Shown here: positions 55,878 to 64,000 of the stretch, piece after piece
Layout: each line of letters starts with the position of its first letter
Numbering within the stretch: the stretch's first letter is position 1
DNA from: Streptomyces sp. CG4
GTDB lineage: Bacteria > Actinomycetota > Actinomycetes > Streptomycetales > Streptomycetaceae
Length of the DNA stretch: 64,000 bases
Assembly (NCBI RefSeq): GCF_041080655.1
Contig: NZ_CP163525.1
Location: 3,224,001-3,288,000 of the forward strand
Direction: 5' to 3'
Made by a program: the position numbers and the translations under genes
The notes under the pieces: model-generated
What the model was told of the DNA's origin: nothing
Databases searched by the model: none
Seen by the model: only the letters and a program-made list of their open reading frames with translations

Positions 55878-56483
55878 CTACTCCGCGGCGACGGCTGCGG
55901 TCTTCCGGTTGGCCTTGGTCCCGAAATCCGCCCAGCCGTACCGCAACCGCTCGAAGACCGCCTTCAGATCTGCCAGTGAGTAATCGCCATAGATGGCGAG
56001 GAAGTTGGCGTCCAGCACAAAGCGGGCGAGCGTCGTCGCGAGCAGGTCGCGCTCGGGGCGCCCGGCCTCCTGTGCGAGCGTGGCGGCAAGGCTCGCCTCC
56101 CAGTGACGCCGCACCCGTCCGGCGTACTCCAGCAACGCCGGTGTGGATTTGACGAGTTCGACAAAGTCCTCGCCGGACGGGCCGTCCGCTACGGGCAACG
56201 CCGCAGGCACCAGGTACGCCTCCAGCGCGTCCAGCATCGAGACGCCGGGGTCGCGGTCGCGCACAGCTGCCGTCAACGCGCGCTCGTACTCGTCCTCCGC
56301 GTCGAAGACCAGCGCCTCCTTGCAGGGGAAGTAGGCAAACAGTGTGCTCACAGCCACTTCCGCGGCGTCAGCGATCTCTGCAACGGTCACGTTCTCGAAC
56401 CCGCGCTCGCGGAACAAGGTGAACGCGGTGTCCGCCAGGCGCTTTCGCGTCTGCGCCTTCTTCCGTTCTCGCAGTCCCGACAC
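55878..56483 (-). CDS. TetR/AcrR-family regulator, probable repressor of the MFS pump
   Basis: A 201-aa regulator. HTH: TAFTLFRERGFENVTVAEIA, then AAEVAVSTLFAYFPCKEAL. The C-terminal domain is of the common type that binds drug-like ligands (YEYERAL-like region, then a helical tail). It is divergent from the MFS exporter 500 bases away, a standard arrangement for a ligand-relieved repressor of an export pump. Confidence 0.9.
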   Translation of the reverse strand: MSGLRERKKAQTRKRLADTAFTLFRERGFENVTVAEIADAAEVAVSTLFAYFPCKEALVFDAEDEYERALTAAVRDRDPGVSMLDALEAYLVPAALPVADGPSGEDFVELVKSTPALLEYAGRVRRHWEASLAATLAQEAGRPERDLLATTLARFVLDANFLAIYGDYSLADLKAVFERLRYGWADFGTKANRKTAAVAAE

Positions 56484-56980
56484 TCAGGCACCCTCTCGCA
56501 ATCTAGGGACGTCTTGCTCCAATTGTCCGGCGACGACCCCGACCGGCCCAAACTTTTCCAGCGGAACGGGCAAGCAGGCTCACCGGCGCTCGAAAAGGAC
56601 CTCTGACCTGCAAAGATGCGAGTGTTCAGATTGTACTCGGCGCGGAATCAGCGGCGCCTTTCCGCCGAGTGAGCGTACAGGGCCGATCGCGATCTGTCTG
56701 TGATCGTCAGCGAGAAGAGGCTGGTCGGAGACCAGTGCCTGCGGTCGCGGGTCCGTCAGCCAACCCCGGCGTCGCCGCCCTCGCGGCCTGCCCGCTCGAC
56801 CTGGCGGAGCCTCGCCACATCGGGCCACACCCCGTTTGACGTGCGACGTCACAAGATCATGCAGCTCTGAGAGCTACCCCTTCCAGCGCCGGTCCGGAAG
56901 TTGAGCCCCTCGGTATTGACATGCACCATAACTTCATATCTACTCTGAACTCGTAGTCACTTCGGAATTTTGGGGAACTC
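56484..56980. other. Divergent control region between TetR and MFS genes
   Basis: About 500 bases without a gene. The right end has AT-rich promoter sequence listed separately; no clear long palindrome for TetR binding could be picked. Confidence 0.5.
56916..56944 (+). promoter_or_regulatory. Putative promoter of the MFS exporter
   Basis: TTGACA at 56916-56921, 17 bases, then TCTACT at 56939-56944, about 37 bases before the GTG start. The -35 is perfect, the -10 moderate. Confidence 0.5.
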
Positions 56981-58495
56981 GTGGAAGTAACAGCCACGCG
57001 CCGATGGCTAGCCCTCGGCGCACTCGCTCTCGCGATGCTGACCGTCGGGCTCGACATGACGGTGCTCAACATCGCCCTGCCCACGCTTGCCCGCGACCTG
57101 CACGCCGGCACTGCCGCGCTCCAGTGGTTCAGCACGGCCTACACGCTGACGCTGGCGGGCGTCATGCTGCCGGCCGGTGCGCTCGGCGACCGGTTCGGGC
57201 GGAAGAAGTTCGTGTTCGGGGCCCTGGCTCTGTTCGGCGTCGCCTCGGTCTGGTGCGCGTTCGCCTCGTCGTCGGGCGAACTGATCCTGGCCCGCGTACT
57301 GCTCGGTGTCGCGGCGTCAGTGCTGATGTCCCTGTCGATGGGAATGATCCCGGTGTTGTTCCCCGACCCGGCGGAACGCGGTCGTGCCACCACCGTGTGG
57401 ATCACGGCGGTGACACTCGGAATGCCGCTGGGCCCCATCGTCGGCGGCCTGCTGCTCAACCACTTCTGGTGGGGCTCGGTTTTCCTGGTGAACATTCCGA
57501 CCGTTGTCATCGGGGCGCTCGCGGTGGGCCTGCTGGTGCCGGAGACCCGCAGCCAGATCCGTCGGCCCATCGACCTGGTCAGCGTGGTGCTCTCGGCGGC
57601 CGGCCTGGTCGGTCTCACCTACGGTCTGATCCGGTTCGGCGACAAGGGCTGGGGGAACGGCACAGCCTGGGTGACCTTCGCGCTGGGCCTCGTCCTGATC
57701 GCGGGCTTCGTCGCCTGGGAACGAACCCGGGAACACGCCCTCGCGGATCTCAATCTCTTCGGGGATCACGGATTCCGCCTGGGCACCTTCTTCCAGTTGA
57801 CCAACGCCTTCGCGATGTTCGGCCTGTTCTTCACCATCCCGCTGTACTTCCAGTCGGTACTCGGCGTCGATTCGCTCGGCAGCGGCCTGCGCATGCTCCC
57901 GATGATCGGTGGCCTGCTGGTGGCCTCGAATCTCCTGGAGGGCCTGCGCGACAAGATCGGCATCAAGCTGACCCTGGTGATCGGCTTCGGAACTCTCGCG
58001 GTCGGGATGGGACTCGGCGCGTCGACCGACCTACACACCTCGTACGGGTTCGTCGCCACCTGGATGGTCATCGTCGGCCTCGGAATCGGCCTGGTGCTGC
58101 CCACCTCCATGGCCCTGGCCGTGGGCGCGCTCACCCCCGAGCGGGCGGGTGCCGGATCGGCCCTGCTGTCGGCCCTGCGTCAGGCCGCCGGCACCACCGG
58201 CGTGGCCGTGCTCGGCACGGTTCTGTCCACTCGGTACCACTCCGAACTCGGCACGCTCAACCACAAGCCGATCTCCGACGGCGTCGGGCCCGGCGTGGCC
58301 GTCGCCAATTCACTCGGTGACCAGTCGATGCTCCACCACGTCAAAACGGCCTTCATGAGCGGCATGGACCTTCTGATGGTCGTCTGTGCCGGAATCGCGT
58401 TTCTCGGTCTCCTCCTGTCGGCGGTCGCCACCAAGAGCCGCACTGGCGAATCCGACACAAAACTGCCCGAGTCGGAGACCGCGCCGGTCGCGTAG
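56981..58495 (+). CDS. MFS drug exporter, DHA2 (14-helix) type
   Basis: A 504-aa proton-driven exporter. It has the DHA2 signature LDMTVLNIALPTLARDL near the N terminus, motif A as GALGDRFGRKK, and about 14 hydrophobic helices, with TGVAVLGTVLSTRYHSEL late in the sequence as in QacA/EmrB relatives. The GTG start follows TTGGGGAACTC. It likely exports the product of the neighbouring biosynthetic genes and gives self-resistance; it is controlled by the divergent TetR gene. The next gene begins 31 bases after its stop and is probably co-transcribed. Confidence 0.92.
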   Translation: MEVTATRRWLALGALALAMLTVGLDMTVLNIALPTLARDLHAGTAALQWFSTAYTLTLAGVMLPAGALGDRFGRKKFVFGALALFGVASVWCAFASSSGELILARVLLGVAASVLMSLSMGMIPVLFPDPAERGRATTVWITAVTLGMPLGPIVGGLLLNHFWWGSVFLVNIPTVVIGALAVGLLVPETRSQIRRPIDLVSVVLSAAGLVGLTYGLIRFGDKGWGNGTAWVTFALGLVLIAGFVAWERTREHALADLNLFGDHGFRLGTFFQLTNAFAMFGLFFTIPLYFQSVLGVDSLGSGLRMLPMIGGLLVASNLLEGLRDKIGIKLTLVIGFGTLAVGMGLGASTDLHTSYGFVATWMVIVGLGIGLVLPTSMALAVGALTPERAGAGSALLSALRQAAGTTGVAVLGTVLSTRYHSELGTLNHKPISDGVGPGVAVANSLGDQSMLHHVKTAFMSGMDLLMVVCAGIAFLGLLLSAVATKSRTGESDTKLPESETAPVA

Positions 58496-58526
58496 CAGAA
58501 AACCGATACTCTCCCACGAGGAAGGG

Positions 58527-59177
58527 ATGAACATGCGCAGCATGGTTACCGTCTCGAAGATGGATCGGAACTCCATTCCTGAGGTTTCGAGGCTTATGGC
58601 CGAATTCGACAGCACGGAGATCCCGGGCCTGATCGGACTGCACCGCCGCCAGCTGTTCATTCACCATGACATCTCGGTCCACCTGTACGACTTCGTCGAG
58701 AAGTCCGACCCGGCCGCGCTGGAAAAGGTCAAGTCCGACCCGCGGATGGCTCAGCTTTCGATCGATCTCCAGCCGTTCGTCGCGCCCTATGAACCCGAGA
58801 CGTGGAAATCCCCGGCCGATTCCGCGGCATCCTGCTTCTACGGCTGGGAGGGCGAGCAGGTCGAGGACCCGGGGCCGACGGGGACCACTGTCACCATCAC
58901 CCGGATGGACCCGGACGCAATTCTTGACGTCCAGAAGACCTTCCGGGAGTTCGACGCCACCGCCCAATTGCTGGGAATCCGTCGGCGGCAGCTGTTCGCC
59001 TTCAAGGATCTGTGCATCCACATCCAGGACCACGCAGGTATCAATGGCGCGGATATTGCGCATAAGGCCGCATCAGACATCTGGTGCAAGGTGCTCCAGG
59101 ACCTGTCGCAGCTCGCCTTCCAGGAGCTGACGACGGACGGCAACGCGAGCCGCTTCTACGGCTGGGAGGCTTCCTGA
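58527..59177 (+). CDS. Tandem TcmI-family polyketide cyclase-like protein
   Basis: A 216-aa protein made of two TcmI-like units. Unit 1 (about 5-105): VTVSKMDRNSIPEVSRLMAE, GLHRRQLFIHHDISVHLYDF, then FVAPYEPETWKSPADS and FYGWE. Unit 2 (about 112-216): VTITRMDPDAILDVQKTF, GIRRRQLFAFKDLCIHIQDH, then FYGWE at the end. TcmI-type enzymes are single about 105-110-aa ferredoxin-fold domains that guide cyclisation of aromatic polyketides, so this is a fused duplication. Unit 2 keeps the RRRQLF core but lacks the PYxPxW segment. Two ATGs two codons apart are possible starts; the second has better spacing to AGGAAGGG. Confidence 0.82.
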   Translation: MNMRSMVTVSKMDRNSIPEVSRLMAEFDSTEIPGLIGLHRRQLFIHHDISVHLYDFVEKSDPAALEKVKSDPRMAQLSIDLQPFVAPYEPETWKSPADSAASCFYGWEGEQVEDPGPTGTTVTITRMDPDAILDVQKTFREFDATAQLLGIRRRQLFAFKDLCIHIQDHAGINGADIAHKAASDIWCKVLQDLSQLAFQELTTDGNASRFYGWEAS

Positions 59178-59375
59178 CGCGATGAGCTGCTGACAGCGAC
59201 GGCTGGGCAGGTGTGAAGCTCCTGGTGCGGGGGAGAGCCGGTCGAGCGAGACCAGGTCCGCGTTCCCGGGCTTCTTCACCTGTGGACGGCAGTCGGCATG
59301 AAACCCATCCCTGCCCGGCTTCGCGGCACCCCGTCGCCGCGAAGAACCGGGCCGTGCGAAAGAAGGTAGGGCGGC

Positions 59376-60044
59376 ATGAGGCTCACGTGGTTCAAGCAGC
59401 GGGTCGTCGATGTGTACCGCGCCGCACAACCACAGAGCTGCCAAGCCCCTCCGGCGGCATGCAAGGGGCAGTCGGGCCTCGAGCGCCGTGTTCTGGAGGT
59501 GTTGATCGAGTATGCCCGGGACGTCGAGCCCCTGGACGACGGGGTACTGGGCCTGCGGGCGGCTTCGGCAGGCCCGGTCTGTCTGCACGTGGACGCGGAA
59601 CCATCCCTCGTCGGCTACCTCGTCCACCGGCTCACCCCCGCCGTCGTGCATGTCGGCGAGCAGTTGGTCGGCGTCCCCGGACTGCGGCTCATGCCCGGCC
59701 GGCCGGGCCGCCTCGAACTGTGCCGCCACGACGGGCACGGGCAGCTCGTCTTCCACCTGGACCCCGCCGCCGAATGCGCCCTGCGCGAATGGGATCGGGA
59801 CCGTGCCACCGTCTACCGGGGCGGCCGAAGTGCCCCTGGCGCGACTGTCGCCTCCCCCTGCTGCGAATTGCGCGGCATGGAACGGCTCCATCCGTCCGAA
59901 CAGGAAGCACTGCGCAGCGGTGTCGACACCGTCCTCGATGAGGTGGGCAGCCGGGAGCTGCGCCGACTGGTGCGCCATCTGCCCGCCGTCCCCGACGCAC
60001 ATGATCGCTCCGTGTCCCTCCTGATCGACCGAAAAGCCCCTTGA
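59376..60044 (+). CDS. Hypothetical protein
   Basis: A 222-aa protein with no family I recognise. It contains SGLERRVLEVLIEYARDVEP and YLVHRLTPAVVHVGEQLVG, then RLHPSEQEALRSGVDTVLDE and RRLVRHLPAVPDAHD, and looks soluble. Codon third positions are strongly GC, consistent with coding; a long frame on the opposite strand is the less likely reading. The start is uncertain because no strong ribosome binding site is visible before the ATG. Confidence 0.55.
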   Translation: MRLTWFKQRVVDVYRAAQPQSCQAPPAACKGQSGLERRVLEVLIEYARDVEPLDDGVLGLRAASAGPVCLHVDAEPSLVGYLVHRLTPAVVHVGEQLVGVPGLRLMPGRPGRLELCRHDGHGQLVFHLDPAAECALREWDRDRATVYRGGRSAPGATVASPCCELRGMERLHPSEQEALRSGVDTVLDEVGSRELRRLVRHLPAVPDAHDRSVSLLIDRKAP

Positions 60045-60452
60045 CCTGCGACAGCTAAGGACGAGGCACCACAAATTCGTAGTCGCAAGACTTAGAGAGC
60101 AACTTCGATTCCGATGCGACTCCGATTCGTGTACGCTGACCTTGCCCGGGTGCGGCAATACCGGGGGCGCGTCGACGATGCGCCGCGCATGCGCCTGACG
60201 AGGTATGGATGGGTCGACCTTGCCGTCCGCATGCGCACCCGCAAGCTTGGTTCGGTTTTGAAATAGCTCAGGTGTGATCGACATGGCCTCGATGTCGCGA
60301 TGGCTGCATGCGGAACGTCAAGAACAATTAACGAACCCATGTAGTTCATGAAGTTTGCAGGCGGGGTCGACACACAGAAATCGATCCGTGGTGATGCCAA
60401 TCACATAGATCCAGTTGTGCTTGCGTAATCAACGGGGAAGCTGGAGGGTGGA
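60045..60452. other. Control region before the SnoaL-like gene
   Basis: About 400 bases without a gene. It contains the tandem 11-base repeats listed separately and AT-rich sequence near the right end. Confidence 0.5.
60108..60129. promoter_or_regulatory. Tandem 11-base direct repeat, candidate regulator site
   Basis: ATTCCGATGCG is followed directly by ACTCCGATTCG (9 of 11 positions identical). OmpR-type and SARP-type regulators bind head-to-tail repeats of about this period, and two OmpR-type regulators are encoded in this region. Confidence 0.45.
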
Positions 60453-60884
60453 ATGGTGGACACGAGATCAGCGAACAGTGAAATAGGCAGATTACTCGAC
60501 CGCTATGTCCTCGGGCTCGACTACGACAAACTCGACAACGAGTGGGCGAATGGACTCTTCACCGCAGACGTGGTCATCGAGTTCCCCGTCAGTCGGCACA
60601 CGGGAATCGACGGTCTTGTCGAATATCATCAGAGGGCGCTGGCGATGTGGGCTAGAACCCATCATGTGAACACGCCGTCGATCGTGAGCGTCACGGGGGA
60701 TCGTGCGACGCTTCGCGCCAATATGACGTCCGTGCATGTGCACCATGAGCGAGAAGGCGAGATGCGACCGCACTACGTTTCCGGGACCTGTGTCACCGGC
60801 GACGCGGTGCGCGCCGAACGGGGCTGGCGCCTTTCCCGTCTTTCGTTCGATCTGATATGGAGGACCGGCAACCCGCCGGACTGA
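60453..60884 (+). CDS. SnoaL-like (NTF2-fold) protein 1
   Basis: A 143-aa NTF2-fold protein of the SnoaL-like group. Typical features: N-terminal helix IGRLLDRYVLGLDYDKLDNE, FTADVVIEFP, and the strand pattern GDRATLRANMTSVHVHHERE ending in GWRLSRLSF. Members act as polyketide cyclases or hydroxylases, or have no catalytic role. It is a paralogue of the protein at 63319-63771 (shared TVHANVTAVHV-like strand and LSR...W.TG end). It is 15 bases upstream of the second response regulator and is probably co-transcribed with it. Confidence 0.8.
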   Translation: MVDTRSANSEIGRLLDRYVLGLDYDKLDNEWANGLFTADVVIEFPVSRHTGIDGLVEYHQRALAMWARTHHVNTPSIVSVTGDRATLRANMTSVHVHHEREGEMRPHYVSGTCVTGDAVRAERGWRLSRLSFDLIWRTGNPPD

Positions 60885-60899
60885 GCAACGGGGGAAGCA

Positions 60900-61724
60900 A
60901 TGCGATCAGTGCAGATGGAAGCGAGTTCTCGACCGGAGACATCCGAAACCCGTGGCACCGAGCACCATATGGCGGTCCGAGTACCCTTAGGCAGCCGAGA
61001 CGGTGCGGCGACGGCGCCGTCGGCGCCCGTTCGAAACATCTCGGACGCCTGGCGGATCCTGGTCGTCGAAGGCAGCAAGACCGATCGCACGACGCTCAGT
61101 GCGGCGCTTGAGCGTCATGGTCACCAGGTCGATGCCGTCAACTCGGGTGGCGAGGCGCTGGCCTGGTTCGAGACCGCGGACCTCGTGCTCCTCGACCTCG
61201 ACCTTCCGGATCTGGACGGCCTCGAAGTGTGCCGCGAGATCAGGGTGGTGAGTGACACCCCGGTCGTCACTGTCACCGCACGGGCGTCCGAACTCGACTG
61301 CGTTCTCGCACTGCAGGCCGGAGCGGACGACTACGTCATCAAGCCTTACAGATTCCGGGAACTCATGGCCCGGCTGGATGCTGTGATGCGGCGTGCGCGC
61401 CGCACCCCGTACCCAGAGGTGTGCGCCGACAGCGGGGCGGTGCTCGAACTCGGCCCGCTCCGGATCGACAGCGACTCACGCGAGGTCGAGGTGAGCGGCC
61501 GGCCCATTGCAGTGACGCGCAAGGAATTCGACCTGCTCGCGCTGCTGGCCAGCTCTCCGGGGCAGGTGATCTCCCGGGAATCCATCATGCGCAAGGTCTG
61601 GGGCGAATCCTGGTCACGCCGTACCGTCGACACCCATGTCAGCAGCCTCCGGGGCAAATTGGGCGGACCGGAATGGATTGTCACCGTCCGTGGAGTCGGC
61701 TTCAAACTCCGCAGCATGCGCTGA
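60900..61724 (+). CDS. OmpR/PhoB-type response regulator (orphan)
   Basis: A 274-aa regulator with an N-terminal extension of about 50 residues before the receiver. The phospho-acceptor is D99 (DLVLLDLDLPDLDG), with T126 and K148 (VIKPYRF) present; of the acidic pair only one Glu remains (VVEGSK). The winged-helix domain includes KEFDLLALLASSPGQVISRE and RTVDTHVSSLRGKLG. It is a close paralogue of the atypical regulator at 53769. No kinase gene is adjacent. It likely activates the P450 and neighbouring biosynthetic genes. Confidence 0.88.
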   Translation: MRSVQMEASSRPETSETRGTEHHMAVRVPLGSRDGAATAPSAPVRNISDAWRILVVEGSKTDRTTLSAALERHGHQVDAVNSGGEALAWFETADLVLLDLDLPDLDGLEVCREIRVVSDTPVVTVTARASELDCVLALQAGADDYVIKPYRFRELMARLDAVMRRARRTPYPEVCADSGAVLELGPLRIDSDSREVEVSGRPIAVTRKEFDLLALLASSPGQVISRESIMRKVWGESWSRRTVDTHVSSLRGKLGGPEWIVTVRGVGFKLRSMR

Positions 61725-61742
61725 CAATTCATTGCCATTGAA

Positions 61743-61771
61743 TTGACGTTCGCTGAACCCGGGCCTGTAGC
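61743..61771 (+). promoter_or_regulatory. Putative promoter of the P450-ferredoxin pair
   Basis: TTGACG (61743-61748), 17 bases, TGTAGC (61766-61771), about 53 bases before the P450 start. Confidence 0.5.
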
Positions 61772-61823
61772 TTCCCCGGTTATCGTGAGTTCGCAGAAGC
61801 GGAAACTCCGATCGAGGGGTCGC

Positions 61824-63044
61824 ATGACAAACACCGATATCGACGAGACCAACGAGCTCGTCAACTTCCCCATTCAGCGCACGTGCCCTTTCGCAATTCC
61901 GCCGGTCTACACGCAGTTCCGGGAGGAGTCTCCGGTCAGTCAGGTGGTCCTCCCGGACGGCGGAAAAGCCTGGCTGGTCACCAAGTACGAAGACGTGCGG
62001 GCCGTGATGGCTAATCCCAAGCTCAGTTCGGACCGCCGTAAGAAGGATTTCCCGGTCGTGGTGCCCGGACAGAACGCGGCACTGAACAAGCACGCCCCAT
62101 TCATGATCATCCTCGACGGTGCGGACCACTCGGCGGCACGGCGGCCTGTCATCAGTGAATTTTCGGTGCGGCGCGTTGCCTCGATGAAACCGCGGATCCA
62201 GGAGATCGTCGACGGATTCATCGACGACATGCTGAAGCTGCCGAAGCCCGTCGACCTGAACCAGGTCTTCTCCCTGCCGGTTCCGTCACTGGTGGTCTCG
62301 GAGATCCTCGGCATGCCCTACGAGGGCCACGAGTACTTCATGGAGCTGGCCGAAGTACTGCTGCGCCGCACCACCGATGAACAGGGCCGGATCAACATCT
62401 CGATCGAGCTGCGCAAGTACATGGACAAGCTGGTCGAGGAGAAGATCGACAATCCGGGCGACGACCTGCTCAGCCGACAGATCGAACTCCAGCGGCAACA
62501 GGGCGGTATCGACCGACCGCAGCTCGCCAGCCTGTGCCTGCTGGTGCTGCTGGCAGGGCACGAGACCACGGCAAACATGATCAATCTCGGCGTGTTCTCG
62601 ATGCTGACGAAGCCCCAACTGCTCGCGGAGATCAAGGCGGATCCCTCGATGACCCCGAAGGCCGTCGACGAGCTGCTGCGGTTCTACACGATTCCCGACT
62701 TCGGCGCGCACCGGCTGGCGATGGACGACGTCGAGATCGGTGGCGTCCTTATACGCAAGGGCGAGGCCGTCATCGCCTCGACCTTCGCGGCGAACCGCGA
62801 CCCCGCGATGTTCGACGATCCGGAGGAACTCGACTTCTCCAGGGACGCGCGGCATCACGTGGCCTTCGGCTACGGGCCGCACCAGTGCCTGGGGCAGAAC
62901 CTCGCCCGCATGGAACTGCAGGTCGTGTTCGACACACTGTTCCGGAGGCTGCCGGATCTGCGCCTGGCCGTGCCGGTCGAGGAACTGTGCTTCAAGAGCG
63001 ACGCGCTGGTCTACGGCCTGTACGAACTCCCCGTGACCTGGTGA
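61824..63044 (+). CDS. Cytochrome P450 of the biosynthetic region
   Basis: A 406-aa P450 with heme motif FGYGPHQCLGQNLAR (C355), I-helix AGHETTAN with the standard Glu-Thr pair, and ExxR in DELLRF. N-terminal NFPIQRTCPFAIPP is typical of CYP105-like Streptomyces enzymes. It uses electrons from the ferredoxin encoded 11 bases downstream, and is probably a tailoring hydroxylase of the polyketide-like product. ATG follows GAGGGGTCGC; an earlier in-frame start at 61743 would overlap the promoter. Confidence 0.92.
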   Translation: MTNTDIDETNELVNFPIQRTCPFAIPPVYTQFREESPVSQVVLPDGGKAWLVTKYEDVRAVMANPKLSSDRRKKDFPVVVPGQNAALNKHAPFMIILDGADHSAARRPVISEFSVRRVASMKPRIQEIVDGFIDDMLKLPKPVDLNQVFSLPVPSLVVSEILGMPYEGHEYFMELAEVLLRRTTDEQGRINISIELRKYMDKLVEEKIDNPGDDLLSRQIELQRQQGGIDRPQLASLCLLVLLAGHETTANMINLGVFSMLTKPQLLAEIKADPSMTPKAVDELLRFYTIPDFGAHRLAMDDVEIGGVLIRKGEAVIASTFAANRDPAMFDDPEELDFSRDARHHVAFGYGPHQCLGQNLARMELQVVFDTLFRRLPDLRLAVPVEELCFKSDALVYGLYELPVTW

Positions 63045-63055
63045 AAGAGGTGGCC

Positions 63056-63250
63056 ATGAAGGTCGAGAAGAATCACGACCGCTGCATCGGCGCCGGGCAG
63101 TGTGTGCTGACCGAGCCGAGGATGTTTGATCAGGACGACCGAGGCCTGGTCCGCGTCCTGATCGAGCGCCCGCAGGGAGCCGACGAGGCCGCCGCCCACA
63201 AGGCGGCCTTCATCTGCCCCGCGAAGGCTCTGTCCATCACGGAGGAATGA
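63056..63250 (+). CDS. 3Fe-4S ferredoxin, electron donor to the P450
   Basis: A 64-aa ferredoxin with three cysteines: C10, C16 (CIGAGQC) and C54 (ICPAK). Ala13 replaces the second Cys of a 4Fe-4S site, the usual [3Fe-4S] pattern of Streptomyces P450-linked ferredoxins. The ATG is preceded by GAAAGAGGTGGCC. It is translated right after the P450. Confidence 0.92.
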   Translation: MKVEKNHDRCIGAGQCVLTEPRMFDQDDRGLVRVLIERPQGADEAAAHKAAFICPAKALSITEE

Positions 63251-63261
63251 TCTCCTGAGGA

Positions 63262-63305
63262 GCCGCGCCGGTCCCCTTCACCGCGGTGAAGGGGACCGGC
63301 GCGGC
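63262..63305. terminator. Long bidirectional terminator
   Basis: A perfect 21-bp stem (beginning GCCGCGCCGGTCCCC) with a 2-base loop, between the convergent ferredoxin and SnoaL-like genes. Confidence 0.9.
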
Positions 63306-63318
63306 TTCGCCCCGTCGG

Positions 63319-63771
63319 TCAGCCGTTGTGCATGCCCTCGTCGTCGCCCGTCGTCCACACGGGTTCGATCTCGATCCGGGACAGCAGCCACGCCCCTTCG
63401 GTCCGCACTGCGGTGAAGGTGTAGCGAGCACCCAGATCGAAATGCCTGCCCGACCCGTCCCGGCTCACATGCACTGCCGTGACGTTCGCGTGGACGGTCG
63501 CGCTGTCGCCCTCTGGTTCGGGGACCACATTCGTCATGGAGTGCATGGTGGCCGCCCAGATCAGGTCGTCGCGCAGCATGCCGGCCAACGCCTCACGGCC
63601 GTCTATCCGGATGTCCGGCGCCAATTTCATGGTCACAGTCGGAACGAATACGGTGGACAGCGCCTCGTAGTCGCGAGTGTCGACGGCACGCGCGAATCGT
63701 GCCACCAGAGCCTGTAGTCGAATAATGTCTTCCATGCGTTTGACCGCAGCGATCGAATCCATCTCATCCAT
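63319..63771 (-). CDS. SnoaL-like (NTF2-fold) protein 2
   Basis: A 150-aa NTF2-fold protein. It begins with MDEMDSIAAVKRMED, then LVARFARAVDTRDYEALSTV, and has SATVHANVTAVHVSRDG and GAWLLSRIEI, as in the SnoaL_4 group. It is a paralogue of the protein at 60453-60884. It is transcribed leftward toward the long terminator and divergently from whatever starts at 63987. Confidence 0.82.
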   Translation of the reverse strand: MDEMDSIAAVKRMEDIIRLQALVARFARAVDTRDYEALSTVFVPTVTMKLAPDIRIDGREALAGMLRDDLIWAATMHSMTNVVPEPEGDSATVHANVTAVHVSRDGSGRHFDLGARYTFTAVRTEGAWLLSRIEIEPVWTTGDDEGMHNG

Positions 63772-63986
63772 AACTGTGATGATGCGGTGAGAAAGGCGGT
63801 GACGTCTCGGTTTCGGAATCTTCTGACGAATCCCTGACGAAGACTTCTCACTGAGTGCAGAGTTCTGTGCAGAGTTCTGAAGTTGTCCGTATTGAAACCT
63901 GTATCGCGCACCGGAAGACTCTTTCTCATCAGGCTTCCCGAAGACCGATTCGGAATTCAGTGGACTTGCGTTACGGAGAAGGATAT

Positions 63987-64000
63987 ATGCACAGCAGTGT
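63987..64000 (+). CDS. Start of a gene cut by the window edge
   Basis: ATG at 63987 with GGAGAAGGA seven bases before it; only the first residues (MHSSV) are inside the window. The ribosome binding site is strong, so a real start is likely. Product unknown. Confidence 0.4.

Noticed and set aside
59073..60284. Minus-strand open frame of 403 codons
   Set aside because: It overlaps the TcmI-like gene and the plus-strand hypothetical gene, has no recognisable motif and no ribosome binding site.
63262..63305. Long palindrome as recombination or attachment site
   Set aside because: It sits exactly between two convergent genes, so a bidirectional terminator is the simpler reading.
1..64000. CRISPR array or prophage structural genes
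   Set aside because: No regularly spaced short repeats and no capsid, tail, terminase or lysis genes were seen.

Overview
The window reads as high-GC actinobacterial chromosome, most likely Streptomyces. The genes have strongly GC-biased third positions, and the families are typical of that genus: MAB_1171c/ImmA-IrrE regulatory sets, orphan OmpR-type regulators, P450 plus 3Fe-4S ferredoxin, a TcmI-type cyclase and a DUF6192-like protein. It is an accessory region full of integrase and transposase relics, probably a mosaic of integrated elements next to two specialised-metabolite loci.

Region 1 (about 0.2-25.6 kb) looks like an integrated genomic island. It has a tyrosine recombinase at the left, a decayed related recombinase near 22.6-23.1 kb, and ends at the 3' half of a tRNA-Arg(CCG) followed by a perfect terminator hairpin. 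Its cargo is a tight block of very large proteins. The first is a 2026-aa fusion of a DEDD exonuclease, a DinG/XPD-like helicase and a RecQ-like helicase. It overlaps by 4 bp an 826-aa protein I do not recognise, which is followed by a 2024-aa P-loop ATPase. Next come a broken DUF3375 (Wadjet JetA-type) gene and a translationally coupled pair: an alpha/beta hydrolase and a caspase-STAND-WD40 protein. I read this as an anti-phage or conflict island. The helicase/ATPase trio is the best candidate for an undescribed system.

Region 2 (about 25.7-35.2 kb) is a patchwork: a GIY-YIG/coiled-coil gene pair, a recombinase cut by an IS630-family element, a truncated sensor-like protein, a DUF6192-like gene, and a divergent metallo-hydrolase/TetR pair.

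Region 3 (35.2-39.2 kb) and region 5 (48.1-52.2 kb) are two paralogous four-gene modules. Each has an XRE regulator, an ImmA/IrrE metalloprotease, a MAB_1171c-type membrane protein and a terminal enzyme: a secreted amidase in the first, a cytochrome P450 in the second. The repeated architecture suggests one regulatory/signalling design with exchangeable enzymes.

Region 4 (40.2-46.4 kb) looks like a circular bacteriocin locus. A 94-aa precursor with an AS-48-like core is followed by a SpoIIM/DUF95 membrane protein, two small membrane proteins, a large membrane protein, two ABC ATPases and a permease, nearly all overlapping.

Region 6 (about 52.6-64 kb) is the edge of an aromatic (type II) polyketide-like cluster. 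It has an atypical response regulator lacking its phospho-acceptor, a second orphan regulator, a TetR/MFS export pair, a tandem TcmI-like cyclase, two SnoaL-like proteins, and a P450 with ferredoxin. No ketosynthase is inside the window, so the core of the cluster should lie to the right.
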